Source of the DNA: Epiperipatus broadwayi
Lineage: Eukaryota > Onychophora > Udeonychophora > Euonychophora > Peripatidae
Assembly: GCA_028023455.1 (NCBI GenBank)
Contig: JAQFVV010000255.1
Location: 498,001 to 562,000, forward strand
DNA length: 64,000 nt
Reading direction: 5' to 3'
The notes under the pieces were generated by a model, which saw only the letters and a program-made list of their open reading frames with translations, did not search any database and was not told the DNA's origin. The position numbers were made by a program, and so were the translations under genes. Of the stretch, positions 24,730 to 35,754 are shown piece after piece; position 1 is the stretch's first letter, and every line of letters begins with the position of its first letter.

Positions 24730-25440
24730 AGCAGTCACTGAACTAGAGGATCAAATTTTAAATCAATCAAAAAAATTTATTTCCAGGGATTTTTAAATTG
24801 ATTGATATTAATGGTAAACTTTGTCAAAAAATATTCAAATGATGAAATATTTAATGTTGAATACTTTTAGAGCTAAATATATGTATAATGTTTGAGATTA
24901 AATCACAATTCGACATTAACTATAGGTAATTAACATGATCTTTAGCTATAAAAGAACGGTCCTGTCTTTTATTTTGCCTCTTTTTTATGTATAGAAGTAT
25001 AGTTGAAAGACTTATATATGTGCATTTAAATAAATCATAAATAATAATAATTATTATTTTTTCAAGATTTGTTGATAATATATTAATGGTATTTAATTAT
25101 TCACTTAAATTATGAGTGTAATGGGTTTTTTTTAAATGCATGAATGATTAACTACAAAATATATTTATTTTTAATATTTTTTTAGAATAAATGTTTGAAT
25201 ATTTTTTACAACTTTCTCATTTCAAATTTTAAAATAAAGGAAACAAATACATTTATTTATTTTAAATGGAATATATTACTAGCATTATTAAAGACTTTAC
25301 TGAGTAAATAGAATCAAAATGCATATTAAATGAAATATAGTACAATTTATATAAAAAATAACTAATGTCTTAATAATTTTTATTAGTCATTCATTAGTCT
25401 AGAGATTATCCAACAATGAATAATATTTCTGTAATGTAAT
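24730..25440. other. AT-rich stretch without a recognisable gene
   Basis: Nothing recognisable in about 700 bp of AT-rich DNA. Confidence 0.5.
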
Positions 25441-25560
25441 TTTCACTACACTATTGTCATGTAAGTTAGGGATTGGTGATCAAAGACATGTGAAAAAGAT
25501 CTATGATCTCCAAGATGCACATTTCATGCTGAACCAACACTTATCTTTATCATTGTTCAA
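25440..25560 (-). repeat. Family A hammerhead element fragment
   Basis: Minus strand begins at TGTTGGTTCAGCATGAAATG, that is, at ribozyme stem II, and runs on through TTGGAGATCATAGATCTTTT and CACATGT, matching family A. The CTGATGA strand is missing. Stem III is ATG-TG-CAT with C at the cleavage position, a paired change from the ATA/TAT of other copies, which supports the fold. Boundaries are approximate. Confidence 0.6.
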
Positions 25561-27186
25561 TATATATAGATAGCAAATTACTACACGTGTTTAAAGTGAA
25601 TAGAAACCAGTCCGTATCTTGTGTGGGTAGTGAAAATTACACTAGAGAAATATTATCTAATGTCTTCATTTTAATTAATTGATCAATTTCCTACTATACA
25701 ATAAATGTCTGTACTTTTTAAAACATTTTATTTTAATTCATTATTTTAGCTAAGTTGCAGCCAACATCAAAATATGAAATATGTTATGCTTTATTATATT
25801 ACATTTTAAAAGGTATTAATAGCAACTATAATCAATTTTTTACTTTATATATATATATATACGTAAATAACATTTTCCAACATATAAAAACAATTTTAGT
25901 CTCTATCCTTATATATAAAAATCTAATAACCATATATTTATTTAATTATTTTTATGGAAATGAAAATAAAAATTGTTACAAAATATTATAGAGAGATGCA
26001 TTTTATTTTCCATAAAAATGATACTGAAAAATAAAAATTGTTACATTGATTTGTGGTTTGAAAATGTAATCATCTATCAGTCAGCTCATTGTTTAATTCA
26101 GCAGTAATGTAATATGAAACAAATTTCTTAAAAAAAACAGTACATTAATAATATTTTTTAAACATTAAATTATAATATATAAAAAAATTTATTTTTATAA
26201 TTCTATCATTTTCTACTGATAAATTAGGCTCCTATCACAATTGTAATAATAATATCATTTTTTCAAAAGCAAAGCAAAATATCACAATTTATAAATTCAA
26301 AATATAATCAGATGACTTTTCATTTATACATTTTGATTAATATAAAATTCTGTATTTAAAAAGATAAAACCACATGAAAGAGAAAAAAAGGACCAGTGAA
26401 AAAAAGAATATAATGAAAAATACTATCACATATTATCAGAATAAACACAATTATATATAATGTAGAAAAGTTTTGGATAAAATTATTTGCAGGAAAAACT
26501 CCAGACACAACTATCTGAAAAAAATAAAAATAGAAAAAAGATATTTAATGATTTTAAATAATTTTAAAAAAGAAAAAAAAATTTCTGAAAGTGATAGACA
26601 TAAAGAGAAATTAAAGTTGTGAATAAATTAATTATATCAAATGATTGAGTTGAGAATTTTAATCTTTTTAGTGATATTTATATTAGTTAAATTAAAAATA
26701 TGATCAAACTACTGATCCTTTTCTCTTCTTTAAGGCTATTTTGACAATTTTCTATTGATGGTAAAACTGAAATTAAAATAATATTGATTTTTTTTTTAAA
26801 GTTGCAAGATATCAGTAGTGTAAAGAAAAACCTAATACAAACAAGCTGATGACATTGATGATTGATAGTTTCTTGAGAATTCTGGTAAAAGCTTTTGAGA
26901 ATGTTCATTCCGCTTAGATTTTGAAAATGAAAAGATATTTTTTTCTGTAGCTTATTTATTTATGATTATTTTTGTAAAATATTTGTGTAATATTAATTTT
27001 TTAAAAGAATAATGTGATTAGATATTAGATTTTATTCAAAAATTTTATTTTTAAAAAAAGCTCATGTCAAGAGAGAGATAATGTATGACTGCAGTTTGTA
27101 ATTGGCTGAAAAAAAACACACATTCATATTGACAATACAAAGATATTCTGTAACGAATGTCTTACTGAGCAAAGAAACAAATATTG
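25561..27186. other. AT-rich stretch without a recognisable gene
   Basis: No gene or delimited mobile element seen. The open frames at 25755-25991 and 26687-26908 have no recognisable domain. Confidence 0.5.
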
Positions 27187-27300
27187 GTCTGCACTAAAAA
27201 TTTATAACTGTAATAATTGATAATTGTCTATATACTCTTATAGAATATATTTATTATATATTATTTATGGTATATACATATATTATGGTTCATTTAAATA
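27187..27300 (+). repeat. Dispersed repeat shared with 31145-31255
   Basis: The stretch with aaatttat..actgtaat..tatatactctt, tagaat and ggtatatacatatattat recurs in the same order at about 31145-31255, where it forms one arm of an inverted repeat. Similarity is clear over about 100 bp. Family unknown. Confidence 0.55.
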
Positions 27301-27324
27301 CACACACATCACTATTTTTAGCCT

Positions 27325-30300
27325 GTACCAAGCCACTGTAGCACATATGTTCTCTTCAAGTTTCAATCCAATTTCTCTCTTTCATACATTTACTTCTCTA
27401 CACCACACTAAAAAACTTTCTTCTTTCATTCATCTATTTTACATGTGGTCTCTTTATAAGTAATTTACAATTTTTGGAAATCCAATTCAAGATGTCAACT
27501 ATTCACCTATTATCATTCTTCTAGCAACATAATTAATACAGCTCCATTTTAATCTCTTAATTCTTTCAATAATGGTAGTTGTACATGCTCATTCTTTGAC
27601 TCATCTATTTTGCTTTTGATCTATTCTGGTTACTCCTAACTTACATCTGTCACATTTTGTTGAGTGATTTGAAATTTCTAAATTATTCTTTCATTAAGCA
27701 CACATGACTTGAATCTTTAAATAATAAATGGTAAAACATATATATTAAAAACTCAAATACATTTATTCATTTGTTTTAATATTAAATTATTTTCACCATA
27801 AGCATTTCATCGTATTTTAATTCTGTGATTTAATTTTATTTATTGTTTGCATCGGCATTAATAATCTGGCCAGTATAATTTTAGTTAAGTTTTAATTCAT
27901 GATTATCAATTTTTATTTCCTTCTTCTGAATAAATGTATTAAACATTACCTTTAATCTTACTTTTTTGTTTTTATCTGATAACTCTTGCAACATTTTCTG
28001 ATGTTCTAAAGCATTATTAAACAATTACAACATCTGAAAAATCTATATGACTTAAATAATATCCATGTATTTTTTATTCTTTAATGTCCTATTTTAATCC
28101 ACAAAATAATTTTTGGAAAACTACTAGAAATTTTTTTGGTGATATGGAATCAGACCATTGTGCATTCTTAGTAATATTAACTTCTTAATGTTCTATGTAG
28201 TTAAATCACTGCAGTTGTCAAGTGTTGATGGCTGAGTGGTTAGCACAGCCACTTTATAAGCAGTTGTCCTGGGTTTGCTTCCTGGCCAATGCTTTGACAT
28301 TTGAAAAAAAAAATCACTACAGTTGAATCTTGATATATATTCATCACAATATAATAATATCTAAATCTTGATGAATTAATTAGAGATATCTAATTTTTTA
28401 GCATCTCCTAATCACATTGGAAAAAGAAGAGTTGTCTTGGGCCACAGATTAAATATAAAAACATTATAAAAAACTGAACAGCAAAAGAACATACTGTACA
28501 TAGTTTTTATAATAACTGCCACAACATATAAACAAAAATATCCTCACATAATTCATTTTATGCAGTGGTTCATTGGAAGAGTTTTAAAATCAAGTTTGTG
28601 ATAACTAATATGGAAAATGTACATATCTAAGTAAAAAAAAACATTATTAATATTTTTTTTTATCATAACAGTAAAACAAAAGATGGCAATATAAAGCTGG
28701 TGGGATATTTGACAATATATTTGAGAGCATGCATGCATTTACTTGAGTCACATTGTGACATATAATCACAAAAACATCTCATAATTTATTTATGTATTTT
28801 ATTTAATTACAAAAATATCCATTAATTAAAGTTAAATAAAAAATGTTTCAGCTTTCCTTACAATAATGTTTTAATTAAGTTTGCAAATTTATTTTGGGTT
28901 TGTGTTTTTTATCTTGGGCTGTATATGGCTTATGGGCTCCAGGTTTGACACCTCTAGTTTAAAGTCTTAATCTCTACAGAAATTTTTATAGAATCAAATA
29001 CATTTTTATAATCTATAAACTCAAAGAATAATATTAACCATCCTCATTGATCAAATCACTTTAAATTTAATTTGTTCTTCTTGTTGTTTTGAATTCAAAG
29101 TTCACTGTAGATAAGTTGTAATTGTCTTGATAAGTATTTTAGACAGAACTGTTGGAAAATTAATAGATCTCTACTTTCTAATATAATTACTTTATCATTT
29201 TTTTTAAATATTATTATTTTATTTTTCCAATTATCTAGTATATCATTACCAATTATTTCTTTACATGCTTCTTTCTATTATTTTTTGGAGTTTTTTCTTT
29301 CTTCATAAATTAACAATTCAGAAAATATAGAAATTAGATTAGTTACTTTGTTTTCTTGTAATTTATTACTCTATATATTTTTGTGGAACTCTCCAATACA
29401 TTTTATGATGTTATCCCAGTAAAAGTTCCATTTTTTCTTCTTATTGATGAAATAACTTTTCTTCCAATAAGTTTATACTTTTGAAACTTCTATCCTATTC
29501 TAAAAATTTCCTAATCAATTCACAATGATCTTTTCTTATAACATTAACTCTTTTTGTACTATTTTGCAGAATCCATGTATTTCAATTTTACTTAATTGAC
29601 CATTTTTACAAAGTCTTACTTTTTTTTTCTTCCTATATTTTTGTTTTATTGTTGAAAATTCACTAGTGAATTGTTTGTTTGCTGTATTATCTATCTTTGT
29701 TAAAATTCATAGTAAAAGATCATTTATCTTCTTACTGATATCAATTAAATATGAACCATCTTTAAAGTCTATCAATATTTTAAAATTTATTGGCTCTAAT
29801 TTAAATTCATTGGGGTGTTCCAAAGGTTAGTAATATCAATAGTATACTCTCTTTTTAATAGTTTTCATCTTTCTAGTTTTGCTCAATGGTCACTTCTTGT
29901 GTTGAATCTATTAAGTACATTACAATCTTTTCGTGCATATTTACTAATAGTCAAAATATAATCCTATTTAGATGTATCTTTATTTGGATGTTTTAGTGTT
30001 CATTCCCATTTAGAATTTTTCTCAAAAATTAATTCGCAAATTAATTAATTCCACAAATTTGGCCATCTCTCATTTCTGTCACCAATATCAAATCCCCACA
30101 GCATTTTTATATTTCTATTCTTTTTCAATTCTAACTGTAAAGTTTTTCATAGCATTTTTAAAATGTTGTTTGATGAGATTAGAAGCATTTTGTACAATTA
30201 TTTAAATTTTTTTTATTTCTTCCTTGTTGGTTATAAACCTGAATTATGTGCATTTGATATCTTCTATTATTTTGAATAACAAATCTTGCTACTCTGTCTA

Positions 30301-30400
30301 ATATATTATCAGTTTCCACAATGTTGTTGTCAACTTTTTTATTACAATAAATCCCACACTATTTGTCCATTACTTGAGACTACAATAAAATACTGGTTGA
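27325..30400 (-). mobile_element. RTE LINE copy 3, old and heavily decayed
   Basis: Minus-strand relic of the RTE family, nearly full length. Plus-strand landmarks matching copy 2 include ttcaagtttcaatcca (3' end, about 27354), acatgtggtctctttat, tcttgcaacattttctgatg, and toward the 5' end (30000-30380) sequence whose complement matches the endonuclease region of copy 1 (acagagtagcaaga, atgcacataattcagg). Indels and stops are everywhere, so no frame survives beyond short scraps. A SINE is nested at 28218-28311. This is the oldest of the three RTE copies. Confidence 0.75.
28218..28311 (+). mobile_element. tRNA-derived SINE nested in RTE copy 3
   Basis: Plus strand: tcaagtgttgatggctgagt, ggttagcacagcc, actttataagcagttg, a B-box-like gggtttgcttcctgg, ccaatgctttgacatttg and a poly-A tail. 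It belongs to the subfamily with a short variable region (also at 33575, 33810, 44890). The target-site duplication is aatcactgcagttg (28204-28217) against aatcactacagttg (28312-28325), one mismatch in 14. It inserted after RTE copy 3. Confidence 0.85.
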
Positions 30401-30964
30401 ATTTTCAAATCAGCTATATTTCTATGTTTTTTTTTCTAATTTCACAAAATATATTAATGTTCAGTATTATATAAACAGTTCTTACATCTCATGTAATTTT
30501 ATTTACTGAAAAGTGTTCTACAGTGGTAGGTAGCTAAACAATGTTAATCAGAATTGCAGCCTAATTCTGCAATCTGGAGATTCTTAATATTCTTTACCTT
30601 CAGCTCACAGTCATACCTTGAATAACAACTACTTAACGTACTATAAATAAAGGCAACAATTTAGTTTTTTGTAAAGATTATAAATACTGAAAAAAGATCA
30701 TTCATGTACACAATCATTTTGATTTCACTAAACCGATATTTCAGTTAAGAAATATCAAAAAATCAATAATTTTACTAAGTTAGCTGGTGGATTTTGATAA
30801 ACAGCCTATTCATGTTTGTTTACCATATGAATAATTATATAGTAATAACAGATGCAATGAATAGGATATATGGAATGAGCATTAGATATTTGCTCGCTTA
30901 CTTCTTTTAAGAACTCAAAAAAAAATCAAAGGTCTCTTTATAGTTAACCACAAATTTTTTTCTG
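30400..30964. other. AT-rich stretch without a recognisable gene
   Basis: Nothing recognisable. Confidence 0.5.
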
Positions 30965-31255
30965 CATTATATATATAATGACATAAATTCTACAAGAATG
31001 TGTAGCTAATTATTAACTTAGTGTAATAAATTTTTGCACAAGGTAATATTTACAACTTTGCTAAGTCGAGTTTTCAATATGGTGTATCTTTGTCAAAGCA
31101 TGAAAGATACTCCATATCAAAAATATGGCTTAGCAAAGTAATTAATATTACCTTATACCAAAATTTATTACTGTAATTTATATACTCTTGTAGAATTTAT
31201 TTTGTCACATATTATCTGTGGTATATACATATATTATAATTTATTCTTACATATA
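30965..31255. repeat. Imperfect inverted repeat, arms of ~90 bp
   Basis: Left-arm landmarks aaattctacaag, aataaatttttgcacaag, gtaatatt, ctttgctaag and atggtgtatcttt recur inverted on the right as agatactccatat, cttagcaaag, aatattacctta, aaatttatta and cttgtagaattta. The centre is about 31090-31100. The right arm is related to 27187-27300. It looks like a foldback or palindromic insertion; I found no certain target-site duplication. Confidence 0.65.
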
Positions 31256-32712
31256 TACAAATAAAATGTCCGTTAATTAAAAACTAATATTATAACAATA
31301 AAAATTATAAATAAAACCGTTATATATATATAGATATGATTTAAACAAAAATCAAAATCTCTGAAAGTTATATATAAACAGCAATCATATATCACTAAAT
31401 GTAAAGAATGGAGGGTTATTTTCTGTCTATTTTTTGAGCTTTCATGGTTTAAGCATTCATTTATTGACATTATTGGAAAGGAGAGCATAAAATTTGTATA
31501 TTAGCCTGTTTTAAGTATAGTATAAATCATTATATATAATAATCCAGAAAATTTTTTTAAAGTCTATTTTTTTTATCTAAGGTCAAACTTTTTCTGAGGT
31601 TACATATCTTGTATCATCATAATAGTTTATTGCTCGATTTCTTTTTATTTAAGTTTTTTAATTTTTACAGTAATATCAGTTTTAATATTTTTACCCCCCC
31701 CCCCCAATGTTACTTTTTATTTTTGCCTATTTTCTTTGGTTATGATTTTGAATTTATAGTCTATGTTTCTTATTCATAATCAAAACTATTAAGACACACA
31801 GATAAAAACTATTTTTCTAAATTCCGTTGCATAGTTTCTTTAAATATTATATTAAGCCTATCAAATATTATGTTTTTATTTATTCTTCATCGATGTCCAT
31901 TAAGCTGAATAAAAATAACTTTATATTTCTTTCCTTTTCTTCCCATTAACTGTAATATTCTTAAAATATACAAACCTATTGTATATTAATTTAATTTTAA
32001 AAGCTATATTCATATCTGGTTAAACTTCATGCACAAATTGTAGGTGTAAAGCATTAGACATTATTGCAAAATTTACAAATCTAAAATGACTTAGTTAATG
32101 TTTTTTTTATTATTTCATCCAATATAAACACCAAAAGCAAATTAAGAGAAAGAGAGAATGAAAGAGAAAGAGAGGGGGGGGGGGATAGGAAAAGAGGGAA
32201 AGGGAGGGGGGGAAAGAAAGAAGATATTTAAAAAGGAGAAAGTTGTATAAAAGGATGCAAATTGAAAGACATATGGATGATTAGTTGAAAACATGAATGA
32301 TTTATTATGCAAATAATATATATTCATCTACATAGGCAGGTGCTCTACATTGTTTAGTGAAGAAGTATAATACTGAATTCAGTAGTTTAATAAAGATCTT
32401 TGGATGAAACATTATTTAACCTTTTGTTGTGCTCAAACATCATATGACCTCTTGAGCAAGAAGTCTTCAAGGTTTATCACTAGTATAGGACTGAGATTTA
32501 TACTATATGCTATGTATTACTATATTTTTGACTGGATATCTAATTTTAAGCAAAATCTACAGTAATATTCATAAATTAACTTTGCATATATTTTCATTTA
32601 TTTGCATAAAGTTATACAAGATCATAGATTTAGAATGCTAATAAATAATAAAAATATGTGAACAAAATATAAAAGATTAACAAGCAATCTTGAAGGTTAG
32701 ATAAATATTCAC
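31256..32712. other. AT-rich stretch without a recognisable gene
   Basis: No gene seen. It includes a C-run near 31695 and a purine-rich tract at about 32140-32225 with two G-runs, the only unusual base composition here. Confidence 0.55.
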
Positions 32713-32818
32713 AATTATTCTTATTAGAGGGATTTGAACCCAGACTTTCAAGCTTTCTTCAGTCATCCATTCTATCTTATACAACCGATACACATGACCA
32801 CATACATGTGAAAAAGAT

Positions 32819-32880
32819 AAATGATCTCCAATATACATATTTTGTGCTGAACCAGTACCATCAGTTGGTCTGGATCAGCA
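32819..32880 (-). ncRNA. Hammerhead ribozyme, family A
   Basis: Minus strand: TGATC outer stem I, inner CCAA, core CTGATGG (final A changed to G), stem II with CTG/CAG, then CAAAA where GAAA is expected, stem III ATA-TG-TAT, A at the cleavage site, and TTGG with GATCA. The outer stem I pair set TGATC/GATCA differs from the AATC/GATT of the 1334 copy by compensatory change. Two core substitutions suggest this copy no longer cleaves. Confidence 0.65.
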
Positions 32881-33286
32881 TCTCCAATACATATATATAA
32901 TCAGTGCTTGGTTTATATTAAGATAGGAAATCTTAAAACTTTAATGAGCAGGCTTCAATCTTATCCATTCTTCAACTCTTCTGCCATCCATACAATTGAA
33001 AAGCTGATGATAGCATATTCAAAGCCCTTGTTTTGCCAATCTTGTTGTCATACCCATGTTGACCATAAGTCAATCTGACCTCTCATATGTAGGACCTTAA
33101 GACCATTTAAATACACAGAAGAGTTATGGGCAACATATGGCTGAATTTGTAATATTAAATACAAATATAGTATATATACTTAAGCTAGATATAATTAGAG
33201 CTGATTTGAATCCAGACTTTCAAGTTCCCTTCAGCTACCCACTCTATCTAATACAACCGATATATATGACCATATACACGTGAAAA

Positions 33287-33331
33287 AGATAAACGATCTC
33301 CAATAGATGTATTTCGTGGTGAACCATCCGC
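33287..33331 (-). repeat. Truncated family A ribozyme (3' half)
   Basis: Minus strand: GGTTCACCACGAAATACATC followed by TATTGGAGATCG. It retains the 3' strand of stem II, GAAA, stem III and stem I, but lacks the CTGATGA strand. It marks the 5' start of the tandem monomer run in the element at 32727-33381. Confidence 0.65.
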
Positions 33332-33574
33332 TTCTAATTACATTAACTTAAGTATATATACCATACTCGTATTTAAATATTAATTATTCTTATTACAAGT
33401 TGCTGTGTTTCTATAACCTAAGAATACTATTGCAAATCCTCTGCTAGGATTTTTTTTTTTGCCATAATCAGAAAATATCAAGTTAAAATTAGGTATCTTA
33501 TTTTCTTTTTAAATAAGTTAAACAAATATGAAAAGAACATCAATAAGAATTGTTGATTGTAAATAACTATTATT

Positions 33575-33670
33575 ATTTTTTTCATATGTCAAATGCATTG
33601 ACCGGGAAGCAAATCCGGGCCAGTTGCTTGGAAGGCAGTTATGCTAACCGCTACGCCACCAACGCTCGAC
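33575..33670 (-). mobile_element. tRNA-derived SINE, short-arm subfamily
   Basis: Minus strand: GTCGAGCGTTGGTGGCGTAG, CGGTTAGCATAACTGCC, TTCCAAGCAACTGG, CCCGGATTTGCTTCCCGG, TCAATGCATTTGACATATG and an A tail. TGGCGTAGCGG fits the A-box consensus. The 14-bp perfect target-site duplication aaataactattatt is at 33561-33574 and 33671-33684. Total length is only 96 bp. Confidence 0.88.
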
Positions 33671-33809
33671 AAATAACTATTATTGAACAGAATAATCAAT
33701 ACGTGTGTCAACTGTTGCTCATTAGAATACCACTCGAACAATATATATATATTAGTGTTAACTGTAATTTATCAAAAGAATAATATAATTGTTTTAACAG
33801 CATATTATT

Positions 33810-33914
33810 ATTATTTTTTAATGTGTCAAAGCATCGGCCCGGAAGCGAACCCGAAAACCCGGGACAACTGCTTGTAAGGCGGCTGTGCTGACCACTCGAC
33901 CACCAACGCTTGAC
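33810..33914 (-). mobile_element. tRNA-derived SINE, short-arm subfamily
   Basis: Minus strand: GTCAAGCGTTGGTGGTCGAG, TGGTCAGCACAGCCGCC, TTACAAGCAGTTGTCCC, a B-box region GGGTTCGCTTCCGGGCC interrupted by a short GGTTTTCG-type insertion, GATGCTTTGACACATT and an A tail. The target-site duplication aacagcatattatt (33796-33809) matches aacagtatattatt (33915-33928) with one difference. It lies 140 bp from another member of the same subfamily in the same orientation. Confidence 0.88.
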
Positions 33915-33929
33915 AACAGTATATTATTT

Positions 33930-35100
33930 TTAATTAAATACTACATAAAAAGTAAAACTAATGTTGAATGCAATATTTTATCTACATATTTATAAATGAT
34001 AAGGGAGATACAAAAACATAAAGAGCGAAAATAAAAGAAAGTTACTTATTTAAAATTCTAATTCAGATATTTAAATTGCATGATATGAAACATAATCCAT
34101 ATTAAATGCAATCATAAAAAAAGTATTTAAATTATTTTAAGTTTATAGAATCATACCTGTAATAAAATATACCAACATAAAAAAATTACTGCTAGTTTAG
34201 AGAAAGACATTTATAAAAATTAAAGCTTTTTTTTTTTTGCATAAATAAAAATTCAAATATGACTGCAAATAGTAATCAGTTATGTCCAAAAATTGACAAC
34301 AGAATAAATGATATTGTTGGCAACGCATTTGATGACAGCAAAAAGAAAAAAAACTAAAAAGCATCAATTTAAAAAAAAGCAGACTTCCATACAAAATATT
34401 CGTAGTGTAAAAATTAATAATTTAGAATTATGTAATTTTTTTATAGCGCAGAAGCAGTAATACAAAACTAAGAAATTATTCATTTACATTGAATAATAAG
34501 TCTCTATCATTGCTTTCCACCATAAGTCACATGCCCCAAGGGAGTGGGGTATTTTGCTTTTTTAAGGAGGGCAATTTGAAAATGAGTTATTGACAGTAAA
34601 TTTGAAAGCTGCTGAAAATTAAGCTAAGAATGTTTTTTTAATTCCCTTGTTTCTGAGCTATCCTTTACTCTTTACTTATCTATTATCACTTGAAGCAAGT
34701 TAATTGGCTTGAAACTTGATTATACTTTAACTGTCCTTTCATTAATGGACTTCCTTCACATGAATAGCTCACTCTTTGAAAAATAAGAATTATATGTTGG
34801 GGGGAGGGGGACACCAGGATTTAATGATACTTTGGTGGGGTATGAACAAAAAAGTTTGGCAACTACTGGTCTATATAGAATCTACATAATAAAAATAAGC
34901 TTCCAAACATTTCCTCTTTATATATCTCTTATGTTTTTGCATATTACTTGCAGAAACTAATAGTTAATACTGTGTATTTTTATTAATAGAACCTGAAACT
35001 TAACTAGATTCAGATTTATATGAGTATACAAATAATTGGGCTTAGTTTGAAAACACATATGCTTTTCAGTTTGGGCTGATAGCTTGATCTTGTAGCATAA
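33930..35100. other. AT-rich stretch without a recognisable gene
   Basis: No gene or delimited repeat. A G-rich patch (ggggggaggggg) near 34799-34810 is the only notable composition. Confidence 0.5.
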
Positions 35101-35164
35101 AGGCAGATGTTTGGAGCTTTAAGGAAGGTGCATTATCCTAAGGTTCAGTTGCACCATTCCAAGA

Positions 35165-35220
35165 TCCAAAGCTCCTCAATGATGGAAACCATACAGTTGA
35201 AACTAGTCTGGGGATTTGGA
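35165..35220 (+). ncRNA. Hammerhead ribozyme remnant, family B
   Basis: Stem I is ccaaa/tttgg outside and ctcctca (35172-35178) with tggggat (35209-35215) inside. The core reads atgatgg (35179-35185) where CTGATGA is expected; GAAA is at 35199-35202, followed by ctagtc with C35208 at the cleavage position. Stem II does not pair. The flanks (about 35100-35260) look like an old family B copy. Confidence 0.5.
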
Positions 35221-35754
35221 AAGAAAAGCATGGGAGATTTAACACTGTCATCTAGAAACTGTCACTGTTTTCTAAAACTTATGATAAGCAGCAAAAAAGG
35301 GTAGAAAAATATGCTATTAAAACAGAAATTAAAGTATAATCTAAGAAAATGTCTCTATGAAGTTAAATTACAATATGACCTATGTATCTCTTACTCACTT
35401 AAAAAAAGTGATGTGAATATTTAAAAAATCTAGTGTGAGAAAGATTGGTCTGATTTCTGGATAGATAAATGTTTATAATGTGATTGTATTAAGATGAAAG
35501 ATGCACTGATAAATTAAAAACTTGAATATATATATATATATAATCTTAATTTCATTTTATCTATTTGCAATAATTTATATATATATATATATATATATTA
35601 ATAATTCAAACAAATATATTTAACACAGTATTCAAAATTAAATAATATATTCTTTACCAGAAGTACTTTCAATTGTTTCACTGACAATCTTTTTCAACTG
35701 TTAATACAAACGTACAAAAAATAAAAAACTTGCATTACCCATCATTCAATCTAT

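Larger units (their letters stand above)
32727..33381. mobile_element. Palindromic hammerhead element, family A copy 2
   Basis: A 655-bp insertion between perfect 14-bp repeats aattattcttatta (32713-32726 and 33382-33395). The minus strand carries a partial monomer starting inside the ribozyme (about 33331 down to 33187) followed by a full monomer to 32727. The right end (about 33333-33381) is an inverted copy of the monomer leader (cttaagtatatata, gtatttaaatatt). This repeats the architecture of the copy at 557-1537: tandem 1.3-mer plus head-to-head inverted piece, 3' ends outward. The B-box-like GGGTTCAAATCCC is perfect on the minus strand at about 32730-32742. Confidence 0.8.
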
